From JBBIND01 sp037444075 (GTDB taxonomy: Bacteria; Acidobacteriota; Terriglobia; Bryobacterales; Bryobacteraceae): a stretch of DNA of 39,366 nucleotides. The stretch is taken from NCBI GenBank assembly GCA_037444075.1, contig JBBIND010000038.1, forward strand, positions 1 through 39,366, read 5' to 3'. Shown one piece after another: positions 29,530-38,654 of the stretch. A program made the position numbers and the translations under genes. Position 1 is the stretch's first letter. Each line of letters starts with the position of its first letter. The notes under the pieces were generated by a model. It worked only from the letters and a program-made list of their open reading frames with translations. It was not told where the DNA came from and made no database searches.

Positions 29530-31782
29530 CTAGAACTCCACCATCAGGCCGGCCGACGGAATGATAGGCAGCAGCGTGTTGAAGTGCAGCCGGGTGGAAC
29601 CGGTTCGCGTATTGTAGCTGCTCAATTCCTCAAACCGCAGGTTCTTGCGGTTGATGAGATTGATTACCTCTGCAAATAGCGTGATCTGCCAGCGGTCATA
29701 GACATAGGCCTTGTTCATGCGGAAATCGGTGCGGTGGTAGGAGTCCAGACGCAGATTGTTGCGCATGTCGGCCAGGAAGAAGTTGTCTTTGGTGCCGCGG
29801 AAGAAGCCTGGCACGGGCAGACCGCTGCCGTAGATGTGCCGGACGCTGAGATTCACGGTTGGCCTGAGGCGATAGCTGCCGTAAACATTGACGCCATGCC
29901 TTTGATCCCAATCGGCGGGGAAGTTCAGGTTCAGGATGCCGTCGCTGACCCTGGACATTCCGTAGGAGTAGGCGATCCAACCGGTGAAGCTGTTGGCGGA
30001 ACGGCGCTGCAGGAAGATCTGCGCCCCACGGGCATAGCCGCGCTGTGAGTTCACGATACGTGCAATCAGAGGAGGATTGATGATGCGCCCGTTGAGAATC
30101 CTCGGCTCGGCCAGCGGGCGGGCCAGCAGGTCGCGGTCCTGGCGATTGTAAAACTCCAGCCGCACGCGAGTCATGTCATCCAGGCGCTGTTCGAAAGACG
30201 CCTGGGCATGCGTTGCGCGCATGGGCAGCAACCGCTTGTGGCCGGCTATCGAGAAGAACTGGTTGATCTCCGGATACTGCGCATACTGCCCCCATGCCAA
30301 ACTCAGCCTGGAAGTGCGGTGCAGTTGGAAGACAGCCGCGGCGTGGGGAGACACAATCGTGATGCCGTTGACATCATGCCGGTCCCAGCGTCCGGCTCCC
30401 GTGAATTGAATGCGCCCTGACGCGAGCATCCAGGATTGCTTCACATAGCCGCCGCTGCGTAGCCCCGCACCCCGGTACTCATCCAGACGCCTCACCGCAG
30501 TAGGGTTGACGACGTACCGGTTGAAGAAACCATCGTCGCGCGGTCTTCGCAGGGACAAGCCGAACTCCAGCGGGTGAGCGCCCAGCCAGACCTGAGTGAC
30601 GTCAGCGTTCCAGATCCATTCCCCGTAGCCGCCCCGAGAGATGGGCGAGCGCTCCCTGTTCTGGTTGTTGTAGCGCTCACGCTGAAACCCCAACCGGTTG
30701 TTGATCAACGTGGAAGCGGAGGGCGCCCAGCGGGAACCCAGCGTGGCGTAGGTGGCCCGATAGACGCTGAAAACATAGGCATTCAGGCCCACCCGGTTGC
30801 CGATCCCGTCGCGGTTGAGCCCTGAACTGCCGTTCACCACGTTCAGGCTGAGGTTGTGCCGGCTACTGACGTCGTAGGATAGCCGCCCCTGCACGTCCCA
30901 GAATCCGAAAGCAAGGTGCGGTTCATCCGTGGTTCTCTCCACGATGTACTGTAGATAACTCTTGCGCACCGCCGCCAGCCAGGAACCCCGAGCAGCTCTA
31001 CCGGGAGAAGTTTTCCCGAGCGGCCCCTCAGCCAGGAACGAGGCATTGGAGGCGCTCGCCGTGCCGTGCATCCCGAAACTGCGGCGGTCGCCGTCCCTGG
31101 ATTTCACGTCGAGTGCGCCCGCTGTGCGGTCGGCGAAGTTCACCGGCGGCGCGCCTGCGTGCAGTTCCAGGCTGTCCAGCATATCGCCGTTGAACAAAGT
31201 CATCGAGGCGGAGGCGGTTTCACCCTGAAGCGCGTGGAACGGGGAGTGCAGAAGTACGCCGTCCAGATACAGACCGATCCGCTCGAAGCCCGCGCCACGC
31301 AGGGCGATCTGGCTGCGGAAATCGTCGTTCGAGGTCACTCCCGGCAACGCCTGTACGGCCCGGAGGGGGTCGTCCGAAAGGACGCTGGCCAGATTCTTCA
31401 GCTCGATTCCCGCCAGATCCACTGCGGTAGGGCTCTCCTGCGGGAAAGGGCCTGCCGTGACGCTGACGGTTTCGTTGTGGCGCAAAGTGAGCGGGTTGAG
31501 GGCCACTTCGAAGTGCTGACTGCCTTGTTCCTCGTGCTCGAAATTCTGCCGCAGCGTGCGGTAGCCCACGGTCGAGACATGCAGCGTGTATTTGCCCGGG
31601 GGAACAGCCTGGATGGCAAACCGCCCTTCCTCATCCGTGATCGTGGCCTGCGGCGTGCCCAACAACTGAATCTGCACACGAGTTAGTCCCTCACCCGTGT
31701 TCGCGTCGTGGACTCTGCCGGTAACATCTTGCGCCATGGCTGGAACAGCCAGCAGCAACAGGAACCAACCTCGTGACAGCAT
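29530..31782 (-). CDS. TonB-dependent outer-membrane receptor with carboxypeptidase-regulatory N-domain
   Basis: A 750-residue outer-membrane transporter. Signal peptide MLSRGWFLLLLAVPAMAQ, then a CarboxypepD_reg-like beta sandwich (DVTGRVHDANTGEGLTRVQI to about residue 100), a plug domain with LSDDPLRAVQALPGVTSND and the RGAGFERIGLYLDGV segment, and a beta-barrel of about 550 residues ending in GLMVEF, with the terminal aromatic needed for barrel assembly. It should import a large ligand, such as a glycan or siderophore, using TonB energy. The ATG at 31782 was chosen because the signal peptide starts there; TATACT on the minus strand lies eight bases upstream. Upstream on the same strand are a decayed Sde182 gene and a second receptor. 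Confidence 0.88.
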   Translation of the reverse strand: MLSRGWFLLLLAVPAMAQDVTGRVHDANTGEGLTRVQIQLLGTPQATITDEEGRFAIQAVPPGKYTLHVSTVGYRTLRQNFEHEEQGSQHFEVALNPLTLRHNETVSVTAGPFPQESPTAVDLAGIELKNLASVLSDDPLRAVQALPGVTSNDDFRSQIALRGAGFERIGLYLDGVLLHSPFHALQGETASASMTLFNGDMLDSLELHAGAPPVNFADRTAGALDVKSRDGDRRSFGMHGTASASNASFLAEGPLGKTSPGRAARGSWLAAVRKSYLQYIVERTTDEPHLAFGFWDVQGRLSYDVSSRHNLSLNVVNGSSGLNRDGIGNRVGLNAYVFSVYRATYATLGSRWAPSASTLINNRLGFQRERYNNQNRERSPISRGGYGEWIWNADVTQVWLGAHPLEFGLSLRRPRDDGFFNRYVVNPTAVRRLDEYRGAGLRSGGYVKQSWMLASGRIQFTGAGRWDRHDVNGITIVSPHAAAVFQLHRTSRLSLAWGQYAQYPEINQFFSIAGHKRLLPMRATHAQASFEQRLDDMTRVRLEFYNRQDRDLLARPLAEPRILNGRIINPPLIARIVNSQRGYARGAQIFLQRRSANSFTGWIAYSYGMSRVSDGILNLNFPADWDQRHGVNVYGSYRLRPTVNLSVRHIYGSGLPVPGFFRGTKDNFFLADMRNNLRLDSYHRTDFRMNKAYVYDRWQITLFAEVINLINRKNLRFEELSSYNTRTGSTRLHFNTLLPIIPSAGLMVEF

Positions 31783-31790
31783 CAGATAGC

Positions 31791-31796
31791 AGTATA
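31791..31796 (-). promoter_or_regulatory. Candidate -10 element of the second TonB receptor gene
   Basis: The minus strand reads TATACT, a five-of-six match to the -10 consensus, eight bases before the ATG at 31782. It would allow this receptor to be transcribed separately from the genes upstream, with almost no leader. Confidence 0.4.
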
Positions 31797-31826
31797 CGTG
31801 AACGAATGCGCGACACAGCACCGGCC

Positions 31827-32790
31827 TGAAAACTCACCACTGGGCCCTCCGCGCCGCTCAACGCCAACTCACCCTGATAGCTGCCCGCCTCACGGTACTG
31901 AAACCAGCGGAAGGAGAGCCTGTGGCCGTCGGGATCATGCGAACCGCTCGCATCCAGACGGATGACGTCGCCCGGCCGGCAGTTGAGTTTCAGGATGGCC
32001 CGGCTGGTATCGCCGTTCACAACCGCCAGAGGGTTGTGGTTGGCGGCATCGCGCGGCTGAACGCACCAGTCCATGCGAGCCTGAAAATCGTTCTGAAACG
32101 CCCGGCGCCATCTCCAGACCGAGGCTCGGGCGTCGGAAACGCTGTCTACGGTATCCACAGCGTCCCTGTAGAGTCCGCCTCCAGCGGACAGGAAGCGGCC
32201 TCCCCAGCCGCCCCAGACAGGCTCGCCCGGATCGCTGAGGCCATTCTGCAGGAAGTAGAACCAGGAAGGGGTATCGCCCTCCTTCAATGCCGAGTGCGGA
32301 TTCGGCGCCGTCCAGGTCTTTGGGGGACAGAGAGCGCCCAGGGGACCGTGGCCTGTGCGGACGTGCGTGTCGATCCATTCGCGGCTGGACAATGACTCAT
32401 CTCCACCGAGGTACATACCGCGATAGCTCGACTGCCGCCTGTCCGGACCGGAAGCCGGCTGCCCCGACACGTCGAGAGGACTGCGGGCGTTCAGAATATA
32501 GAACAGATCTGGGAAGTTCTCCACTATCCAGGGACCGGATGGATCAGATCGGGCCGGACGATGTGTTGGCGCAGTTCGCCGGGCGTGCCGGCTGCCGAGG
32601 CGATCAGCCCTTCAATGTCGAACTCGTTGCTGTAGACCAGCAGGCGGACCAATGACTGAGTGTCGTCCGGGTCACCGCCAATGTCGGTCAGCACGAGCAG
32701 GCGCGGCTTGCCGGAGGCGGCGCCGGCAAGGCAGACGGCCAACACGAACAGAACCAGGAGACCAATGCCGCACCGAAGGGTCTTCCTCAT
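31827..32790 (-). pseudogene. Sde182/DUF1593 (nucleoside-hydrolase-like) gene with internal deletion and lost 3' end
   Basis: Two pieces of one family lie in different frames. The first 88 codons (from 32790) have a signal peptide and the start of the nucleoside-hydrolase-like domain: LLVLTDIGGDPDDTQSLVRL and ASAAGTPGELRQHIVRPDLI. The frame then stops. Close by, another frame resumes as GPWIVENFPDLFYILN and continues with the family's second half (GPLGALCPP, EGDTPSWFYFLQNGL, GGWGGRF, FQNDFQARMDWCV) and the Sde182 C-terminal Ig-like region (LDASGSHDPDGHRLSFRW). The stretch between PDLI and GPWI, expected to be over 100 residues, is missing; the join is near 32535. The last strands after GPVVSF (31829) are also lost. 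The intact protein would be a secreted glycan- or nucleoside-active enzyme. Confidence 0.7.
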
Positions 32791-32826
32791 GGCTCGGGTC
32801 AGGATGAAGACCTACAGCTGAAAACG

Positions 32827-35800
32827 CTAAAAGCTCAGCCGCAGGCCGAACTGAATCTGGCGCGGCCGGTTAACCTGACTGAAGCGAATGCGGCCGAAAT
32901 CGCCGGACACAATGCTGGTTTGCGGACCGGCTAAGTTCACCTGGTTGAAGGCGTTATAGAACTCAGCACGGAAGTCGAGCGCCCAGACGTCGGTGAAAGC
33001 GAAGCGTTTTTCGAGGAGCGCGTCCCAGTTCACGAGGCCCGGATTGCGAACGTCAGGCAGCGTACGAGCCGCAGTGCCGAAGGTGAACTGCGGCGCGCGG
33101 CGGAAGGCGGCAGGATTGAAGTAGAGCGCGCCATCCGCGAGGGCAGGGCGCGAGTCCAGCCGCGCCTGTTGGCCGGTGGCGTCGGGCCGCTGCCCGCCGC
33201 CGAAGGAGTTGGAGTCGTTCGGTCCGGTGACCGAGATGGGTGTGCCATTGTCCCAGCTGATGAAGCCGGCGAGAGCCCAGCCGCCGGCCATTCGCGCGGC
33301 CAAGCCGCGATTCATCCAGCGCTTGCCGGGGCCGAAGGGCAGATCATAGCGGTAGCTGAGACGCAGCACATCCGGGATGTCGTAGAAAGACAGGGAGCGG
33401 TCACAGGGGAAGCAGTAATTGTTCGTGTAGCCGCCGGGGCCCAGGAAGCTCCCAAAGTCGCCGGTGTTGTCGATCAGCTTGCTGTGTGTATAGGCCAGCA
33501 GCACGGCCAAGCCTTGTGAGAAACGGCGTTCCAGGCGCACCTGCAAGGCGTGGTAGCTGGAGTGGCCGGTCGGCGTCTGGAGGCCGGACATGCCGGTGAA
33601 ATGCGGATAGGGCCGCAGGAGTTGGCCTCGCAGCACGGTGGTTCTGCTGAGCGTGGAAGTGGGATCGGTGATGACACCAAAGAAGGGGTTGGCCACGGTC
33701 TGGTTCAGGGCGGTGCCCATGGAGAGATGTTCGCTGGGCAGCTGGTTGAACTGCACGCCGCTAGGCAGCGCTACGCCGGAAGAGCCGGCATAGCCGAGTT
33801 CCAGAGCCCAGGAGCCGGGCAACTGCCGTTGCACGTCGAGCGACCACTGGGATTGATAAGCGAGACGCTGCTGCCGGACGGGACCGCTGATGGAGAGGCC
33901 GGCGAGGGTAAGCAGGCCGGCGCTGTTGCCAGTGGGCTGAAGGATGCCTTGGGGCAACGGATTACTGAGATTGAACAGCGGCGTGACACCGTCGGGCGCG
34001 GCCACCAGGGAAGAAGTGGCCCGCGTGAAGCCCTGCGCCATATCCGTGTTGGGCACCAGTGGATGGTGGAAGAAGCCGAAACCGGAACGAATGACGGTTT
34101 TGTCATTCATGTGCCAGGCAATGCCCAGGCGCGGCTCCCAGTTGTTGGTGTCTGCCAACTGCGTTCGCCGGCCGCGGCCATCCACGCCTACGAAGCCGAC
34201 CCCGCCGCGTAAGTCCGGGAAGCCGGCGGCGCGGCCCGACAGCGGAGACGGGCTGGAGAGATCGAGGTAAACGTACTGGTTGTTGTCTTCCGTGCGCGGA
34301 AGCTCCAGGCCGTAGCGTATGCCCATGGTGAGCGTCACCTTGGGCGTGAGGCGGTATTCATCCTGGAAGAAGCCTGAGAAGTAGGGATGCACGTGGCGTT
34401 CCCGCGTCCGGAAAGTGTAGCTTACAGCGGCCGCATTCAGGAACAGGTCGGCCAAGCCGTGGCCGGTAGAGGCGGCGGCCGCCTGGGGATTCGGCCCGGC
34501 GGTGAAAGCGCCCGTGGCGTTGACGATCAGGGGTGAGCTTTGATCGATGCTCACCGGAAAACGCCGCCAATCAAAGCCCGTTTTGAAGGTGTGCTTGCCC
34601 CGCAGCAGAGTAGCCACGGCGCGGTACTGGTACGTTTTCGACACCACCGCGTTGAAGCCCGTGCCCGTGACCCCCACCTGCGTCAAACGGCCGATGATAA
34701 AGCGCGGAAAGTACTTCACGCGCTGACCGTCGATGACCGAGCGGGGGAGTCCGAGCGTGCTTTGGTCGAAATCCAGGCTCAGCGGGATGCGGTTGGTTTC
34801 GCTCTGCGCCTGCGAGAAATGGTGCTCGATGATGGTGGAAGCCGAGACCGTCCAGGTGTGGTTGGCAACCCAGTTAGTGCCCGGAATGCGGTTGGGCGTC
34901 TCCACCGGCGAAGCGAAGTTGTTGTAGACGAGCGGCTGGGCGTTGAGGTTCTCGAACCAGTTGGCGCGGAAGAAGACCTGGTGGCGAGAGGAAAGCTGAT
35001 GATCGAGGCGCACGTCGATGCGGTCGGCATCGAGGGAATTGGCCGCGGCCACGAAGAAGTTGTCGAAATTGCTCTGGCCACGCCCCGCCTGGTTGGGGGA
35101 AGGATAGTAGGGCATGACGTTGCGGGCGATGGTACCGAGCATGGAGCCCGGGATCACGTTGCCCGCGAAGACGTCGCGGATGTAGCCGGTTGTACCGGCT
35201 GGCCGGTCCGGATCCAGCCGCGTGGTGCGCGGGTCGAAGATGCGCAGCAACACACCATTGGTGTCGCGCGAGGAGGAGAAATCGCCGCGCCGCTCCGCCT
35301 CGGTGGGTACAGTACCCGTGTAAGCGTTCAGGCTGCGCTCGCGCAGGCCCTCATAGCCGGCGAAGAAGAAGCTACGGTTGCGGCCGTTATAGAGTTTCGG
35401 CAGCCAGACGGGTCCGCCGACAGTAAAGCCGAACTGATTACGCTTAAAGCTGGGCTTGGCTATGCCTGCACGATTGGCGTTAAAGCCGTTGGCGTCGAGG
35501 CGGGAGTTGCGCAGGAACTCATGAGCTGTTCCGTGTAATTGGTTCGTGCCGGACTTGATGGCGAAACTGATGAGCCCGCCGCCGGTACGCCCGAATTCCG
35601 GGGCGTAGGGGCTCGTGTTGACCTTGAACTCCTGGATGGAATCCACCTGAGGTATGGCGGAAACCTGATTGTTGTAGGTGCCGGTGTTGGCCGCGCCGTC
35701 GATGAGAATCTCGTTGGTGCCACCCCGTCCTCCGTTGATGCGGAAGTTGTTGGTGGTGGACTGGCTGGCCGTGTTATCGCCGGCGAGGCGGCCGGTGGTG

Positions 35801-36279
35801 ACTCCTGGAGCCAGCGTCAGCAGGAAAAGCGGGTTGCGCAGGTTGAGGGGGATACTGAGAACGAACTTGTTTTCCACCAAAGTGCCGCGGTCCGGCCGGC
35901 TCACGGTCAGAAGCGGCGCCGTGTCCACCACGGTGATGGATTGCAGCACCTCGCCCGGCCGCAATTCGAAGGGCAACGTACGGGACTGGCCGACCTCGAG
36001 CGTGACGCCTTCGAGTTTCGCCGATTGGAAACCCGGCGCCGAGGCGGTAACGTCGTAGGCACCTGGCGGCTGCGGCGGCAGGACGTAGTAGCCCTCAGCG
36101 TTGGTGCTTGTCCTGGTGCGAATGCCCGTGGCGCGGTTAGCGATTTCGATGGCTGCGTTGACAATGACGGCCTGCGTCTCGTCGGTGACGCGGCCGGAAA
36201 CCACCGCGTTCTGGGCAATCAGCGCCGTCGGCATGAAAGCGGCTAGCGCGCAGACAAGGACAGAGCAAATACGTTGCAT
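32827..36279 (-). CDS. Oar-like TonB-dependent receptor with carboxypeptidase-regulatory domain
   Basis: A 1150-residue outer-membrane protein of the Oar-type family greatly expanded in Acidobacteria. Signal peptide MQRICSVLVCALAAFMPTALIAQ, then a carboxypeptidase-regulatory-like beta sandwich (VVSGRVTDETQAVIVNAAI to about residue 110), a plug with FRINGGRGGTNEILIDGAAN, SIQEFKVNTSPYAPEFGR and GGLISFAIKSGTNQLHG, and a long beta-barrel ending QIQFGLRLSF with the C-terminal Phe. These proteins move large substrates, probably oligosaccharides or proteins, across the outer membrane. A GGAAAGG ribosome site precedes the ATG. A possible promoter lies at 36393-36419. The Sde182 remnant starts 36 bases after its stop on the same strand. 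Confidence 0.93.
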   Translation of the reverse strand: MQRICSVLVCALAAFMPTALIAQNAVVSGRVTDETQAVIVNAAIEIANRATGIRTRTSTNAEGYYVLPPQPPGAYDVTASAPGFQSAKLEGVTLEVGQSRTLPFELRPGEVLQSITVVDTAPLLTVSRPDRGTLVENKFVLSIPLNLRNPLFLLTLAPGVTTGRLAGDNTASQSTTNNFRINGGRGGTNEILIDGAANTGTYNNQVSAIPQVDSIQEFKVNTSPYAPEFGRTGGGLISFAIKSGTNQLHGTAHEFLRNSRLDANGFNANRAGIAKPSFKRNQFGFTVGGPVWLPKLYNGRNRSFFFAGYEGLRERSLNAYTGTVPTEAERRGDFSSSRDTNGVLLRIFDPRTTRLDPDRPAGTTGYIRDVFAGNVIPGSMLGTIARNVMPYYPSPNQAGRGQSNFDNFFVAAANSLDADRIDVRLDHQLSSRHQVFFRANWFENLNAQPLVYNNFASPVETPNRIPGTNWVANHTWTVSASTIIEHHFSQAQSETNRIPLSLDFDQSTLGLPRSVIDGQRVKYFPRFIIGRLTQVGVTGTGFNAVVSKTYQYRAVATLLRGKHTFKTGFDWRRFPVSIDQSSPLIVNATGAFTAGPNPQAAAASTGHGLADLFLNAAAVSYTFRTRERHVHPYFSGFFQDEYRLTPKVTLTMGIRYGLELPRTEDNNQYVYLDLSSPSPLSGRAAGFPDLRGGVGFVGVDGRGRRTQLADTNNWEPRLGIAWHMNDKTVIRSGFGFFHHPLVPNTDMAQGFTRATSSLVAAPDGVTPLFNLSNPLPQGILQPTGNSAGLLTLAGLSISGPVRQQRLAYQSQWSLDVQRQLPGSWALELGYAGSSGVALPSGVQFNQLPSEHLSMGTALNQTVANPFFGVITDPTSTLSRTTVLRGQLLRPYPHFTGMSGLQTPTGHSSYHALQVRLERRFSQGLAVLLAYTHSKLIDNTGDFGSFLGPGGYTNNYCFPCDRSLSFYDIPDVLRLSYRYDLPFGPGKRWMNRGLAARMAGGWALAGFISWDNGTPISVTGPNDSNSFGGGQRPDATGQQARLDSRPALADGALYFNPAAFRRAPQFTFGTAARTLPDVRNPGLVNWDALLEKRFAFTDVWALDFRAEFYNAFNQVNLAGPQTSIVSGDFGRIRFSQVNRPRQIQFGLRLSF

Positions 36280-36639
36280 ATGGATTTACCTTTCCGGCCG
36301 GTCTCCGTGCAGTGCCAGCCATGACTTACTATCCCCGAACCCGCATGCTCTCCAACTGTGGACCTGCTATGTTTGCTGCGGCTCGAGACCAATGTATACA
36401 GGTCTTCACTCCGCGTCAAGCAGCACATGGGGACGTCCAAGGGTTTCGCATGCGGATCAGCGAAGGCGATGTGCCGGGATGATCCGGAGTGCGGTTGCGT
36501 TCAACTACGTGTCAACGATGCAGTCGCGATTGCCGGCGTGGATGCGGATGGTGAACTGCGGAACTGAGGAGTTGCCCAGTTCCTGCGCATCCGGTCAAAG
36601 CAAAAGCCCCACAACAGCGTGCGAGGAGAATTATCGGGG
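36280..36639. other. 360-bp intergenic region upstream of the Oar-like receptor
   Basis: No gene is supported on either strand. It holds the possible receptor promoter (36393-36419) and the end of the DUF4824 transcript with its hairpin. Nothing else was identified. Confidence 0.5.
36393..36419 (-). promoter_or_regulatory. Possible promoter of the Oar-like receptor gene
   Basis: On the minus strand TTGACG (36414-36419) and TATACA (36393-36398) are 15 bases apart, shorter than the optimal 17. The hexamers are good but the spacing is poor. It would give a leader of about 107 bases. Confidence 0.3.
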
Positions 36640-36641
36640 CT
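36605..36641 (-). terminator. Possible intrinsic terminator of the DUF4824 gene
   Basis: On the minus strand AGCCCC and GGGGCT pair over a 25-base loop and are followed by TTTGCTTTG. The left arm overlaps the DUF4824 stop codon. The stem is short, so support is modest. Confidence 0.35.
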
Positions 36642-37404
36642 ATGGCGCGCTCAAGCGGAAGGACCCGACCCACGGCTCGTGGTTCCGGCCGTAGTAGAGG
36701 ACCGCTGAGTACCTCGGGAGCCGGTTGCCGGGCCTCGCTGACTTGAAATACTCGTAAGTCGTTTGTTCGAGGCCCTCCAAGACCTTGCGCCCGGACGGCG
36801 GGACGGAAATCTCACCCACCAGCACTTGATCGATGACGCCTCGCAGATAGGCTCCCGGCGCGTAGGCCCGCGTATTGGGATCCCACTTCGCCTCATAGTG
36901 AAGCCTCACCAGGCCGGGCACGATGAGGAACCGCCCTGCGTCCGGGTATTTCTTGCGCAGCATGGAGAAGTCGCGCCCCGCATCAACGGAGAGCAGCCGG
37001 GACCAGGAGGAGCGCTCATCGCCTTCATCACGCCAGGCGGCCTCATTGTACTCGAGAACGAGAAATGCCTCCTTCATTGGCATCGCACGATAATACGGGG
37101 CGGCGGACGCGTCCGTCAGAGGAAGCCCGCAGTCGAAGCCGAGTTCCTCGAGTTTGGCGCGGTCGAACCACCCCGGCCCGTCTTCGAACTTCAACCTGCC
37201 CCGCGCGGGTTCCCACGCCAACTCCAAGAATAGGGCAGTACTTTCGCGCTGCGGCCTCACCAGCCGCAACTCCCGCTCCGTGAATTCGATGGCCGTTATG
37301 GGCTCACCGCGGCGGTTCTGCGCGGCCTTGATGAGTACAAGAACATCCGCGGCCAGCAGCAACGTGGCCGCAGCAAGCGGGAGAGCAAGGCGCCTGATTT
37401 TCAT
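36640..37404 (-). CDS. DUF4824 family membrane-anchored protein
   Basis: A 254-residue protein with one N-terminal transmembrane helix (RLALPLAAATLLLAADVLVLIKA) and an extracytoplasmic domain. The start of that domain, NRRGEPITAIEFTERELRLVR, is the DUF4824 opening, and it continues with ALFLELAWE and DGPGWFDRAKLEELGFDC. The ATG at 37404 overlaps the previous stop by four bases (ATGA), so it is coupled to the DUF2157 gene. The same pairing of a DUF2157 protein with a small membrane-anchored partner is known from other bacteria. The function is unknown. A longer frame upstream lies in the preceding gene and is not real. Confidence 0.75.
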   Translation of the reverse strand: MKIRRLALPLAAATLLLAADVLVLIKAAQNRRGEPITAIEFTERELRLVRPQRESTALFLELAWEPARGRLKFEDGPGWFDRAKLEELGFDCGLPLTDASAAPYYRAMPMKEAFLVLEYNEAAWRDEGDERSSWSRLLSVDAGRDFSMLRKKYPDAGRFLIVPGLVRLHYEAKWDPNTRAYAPGAYLRGVIDQVLVGEISVPPSGRKVLEGLEQTTYEYFKSARPGNRLPRYSAVLYYGRNHEPWVGSFRLSAP

Positions 37405-38483
37405 GCTGCCACCGCCACGCGCTGCCGAAGTTTCTGAAACAGAACCAGAAGCCCGATCGAAACCAGGCCGAGGACGAGGAAGAACAGGTATCCGGGCATC
37501 CAGTCCCACCACCAGTGGTAGAAACGCAGGTAGAGAAGGAGCACGAAGAACGCGGCGCCCAGGTTGGCGATCCCCGCCTGGCGGGCACGAATTCCCAACA
37601 ACGTAGCCAGACCGGCAGCGGAGAAACCCAGCACCTGGTAAACGGTCTGCGCGGCGGACTTACTGAGAGGCAAATTGCTCAACTCCCCGGACTCGGAGAG
37701 GATGAGCACGGCGACGAACAGTGTGAGTAGCCCGAGAGTCCGGTAGAGGAACTCGAATTCGACGTACCCACGGTGGAAACGGAAGGCGGGGACGGCAATC
37801 AGGACCAGCCCGCCGATGAGGAAGTTCTCCGGCCGTTCCGCGAAGGAAGTCCAATGCCAGCCCAACCACGTGGACAGCGTTGCCGCTACGAAGGCGACCA
37901 TACAACCCAGGCCTGCGAGAAGCGGCAACCGCAAGCGATAAGCGTAGGCCAGCAACAACGCAAAGATTCCCCAGGCGAGCAACGCATTGCGGCTCGGAGT
38001 GAGGTTGAAGATGCTGCCCAGAACGCTGAGGTTCAAAACAAACGCACCAAAGGTGACGAGGCTGAGCAACGAAGTGTAGTAGCGGCTTCGCTCACGGCGC
38101 GCGGAGAACTCCGTAGCCGCCAGCAGCAGCAGCGGCGCTGCCACCAGAACAGTTACCTGCCCGGCGATACCGAGAAGTCCCCAGAAGCGATGGAAGAAGA
38201 GCACCACGGCTGCGCACAGGGCCAGACCTCCCAGCGTTGATGCAATGCGCATGCCCCAGGAGATCTGCTTTTGCGATTCAGTGGTATCGATGTCGTAGTG
38301 CTCCGCCAATGCAGCCAGCGTTCTCTGCAGGTGGGCCTCCAGCGATGCCCGCTGGGCTTGGTCAAGGGTTAAACCGCCCTCGCTCTCCAATGCCTGGAGT
38401 TCTTCACGAAATGCGCGAATGCGGTCAGCGCGACGCTGGGCCTCGTCTTTTCCGGCGGCCGCACCCGGCTGAAAACGGCTCAT
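37401..38483 (-). CDS. DUF2157 family polytopic membrane protein
   Basis: A 360-residue protein. The first 90 residues are soluble and helical (RIRAFREELQALESEGGLTL and a second amphipathic helix). About ten hydrophobic segments follow from residue 105 to 350, starting ASTLGGLALCAAVVLFFHRFW, which is the DUF2157 pattern. The ATG at 38483 was chosen since GGAAGGGG stands nine bases upstream; the frame runs 28 codons further but without protein character. It ends overlapping the DUF4824 start. The family's biochemical role is not established. Confidence 0.78.
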   Translation of the reverse strand: MSRFQPGAAAGKDEAQRRADRIRAFREELQALESEGGLTLDQAQRASLEAHLQRTLAALAEHYDIDTTESQKQISWGMRIASTLGGLALCAAVVLFFHRFWGLLGIAGQVTVLVAAPLLLLAATEFSARRERSRYYTSLLSLVTFGAFVLNLSVLGSIFNLTPSRNALLAWGIFALLLAYAYRLRLPLLAGLGCMVAFVAATLSTWLGWHWTSFAERPENFLIGGLVLIAVPAFRFHRGYVEFEFLYRTLGLLTLFVAVLILSESGELSNLPLSKSAAQTVYQVLGFSAAGLATLLGIRARQAGIANLGAAFFVLLLYLRFYHWWWDWMPGYLFFLVLGLVSIGLLVLFQKLRQRVAVAA

Positions 38484-38628
38484 ATACGCATACCCCTTCC
38501 TTCTTATTCGGCGGTATTCTACTACGTTCGGCGGATGAACTCCATGCCCTCTCTTCGCCTGGTTCAACCCCGGTTGAAGCCGGAAAGCCGAGCGCCTCGG
38601 CGCCTCATGGCCAAGAGGAGGGCCGTGG

Positions 38629-38634
38629 TAAATT
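38629..38634 (+). promoter_or_regulatory. Candidate -10 element of the HdrE/NarI-like gene
   Basis: TAAATT within GTGGTAAATT, identical over ten bases to the sequence before the RraA-like gene (16283-16292). It ends 20 bases before the ATG at 38655. Confidence 0.35.
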
Positions 38635-38654
38635 CAAGGCGAGAAAAGCTAGCC

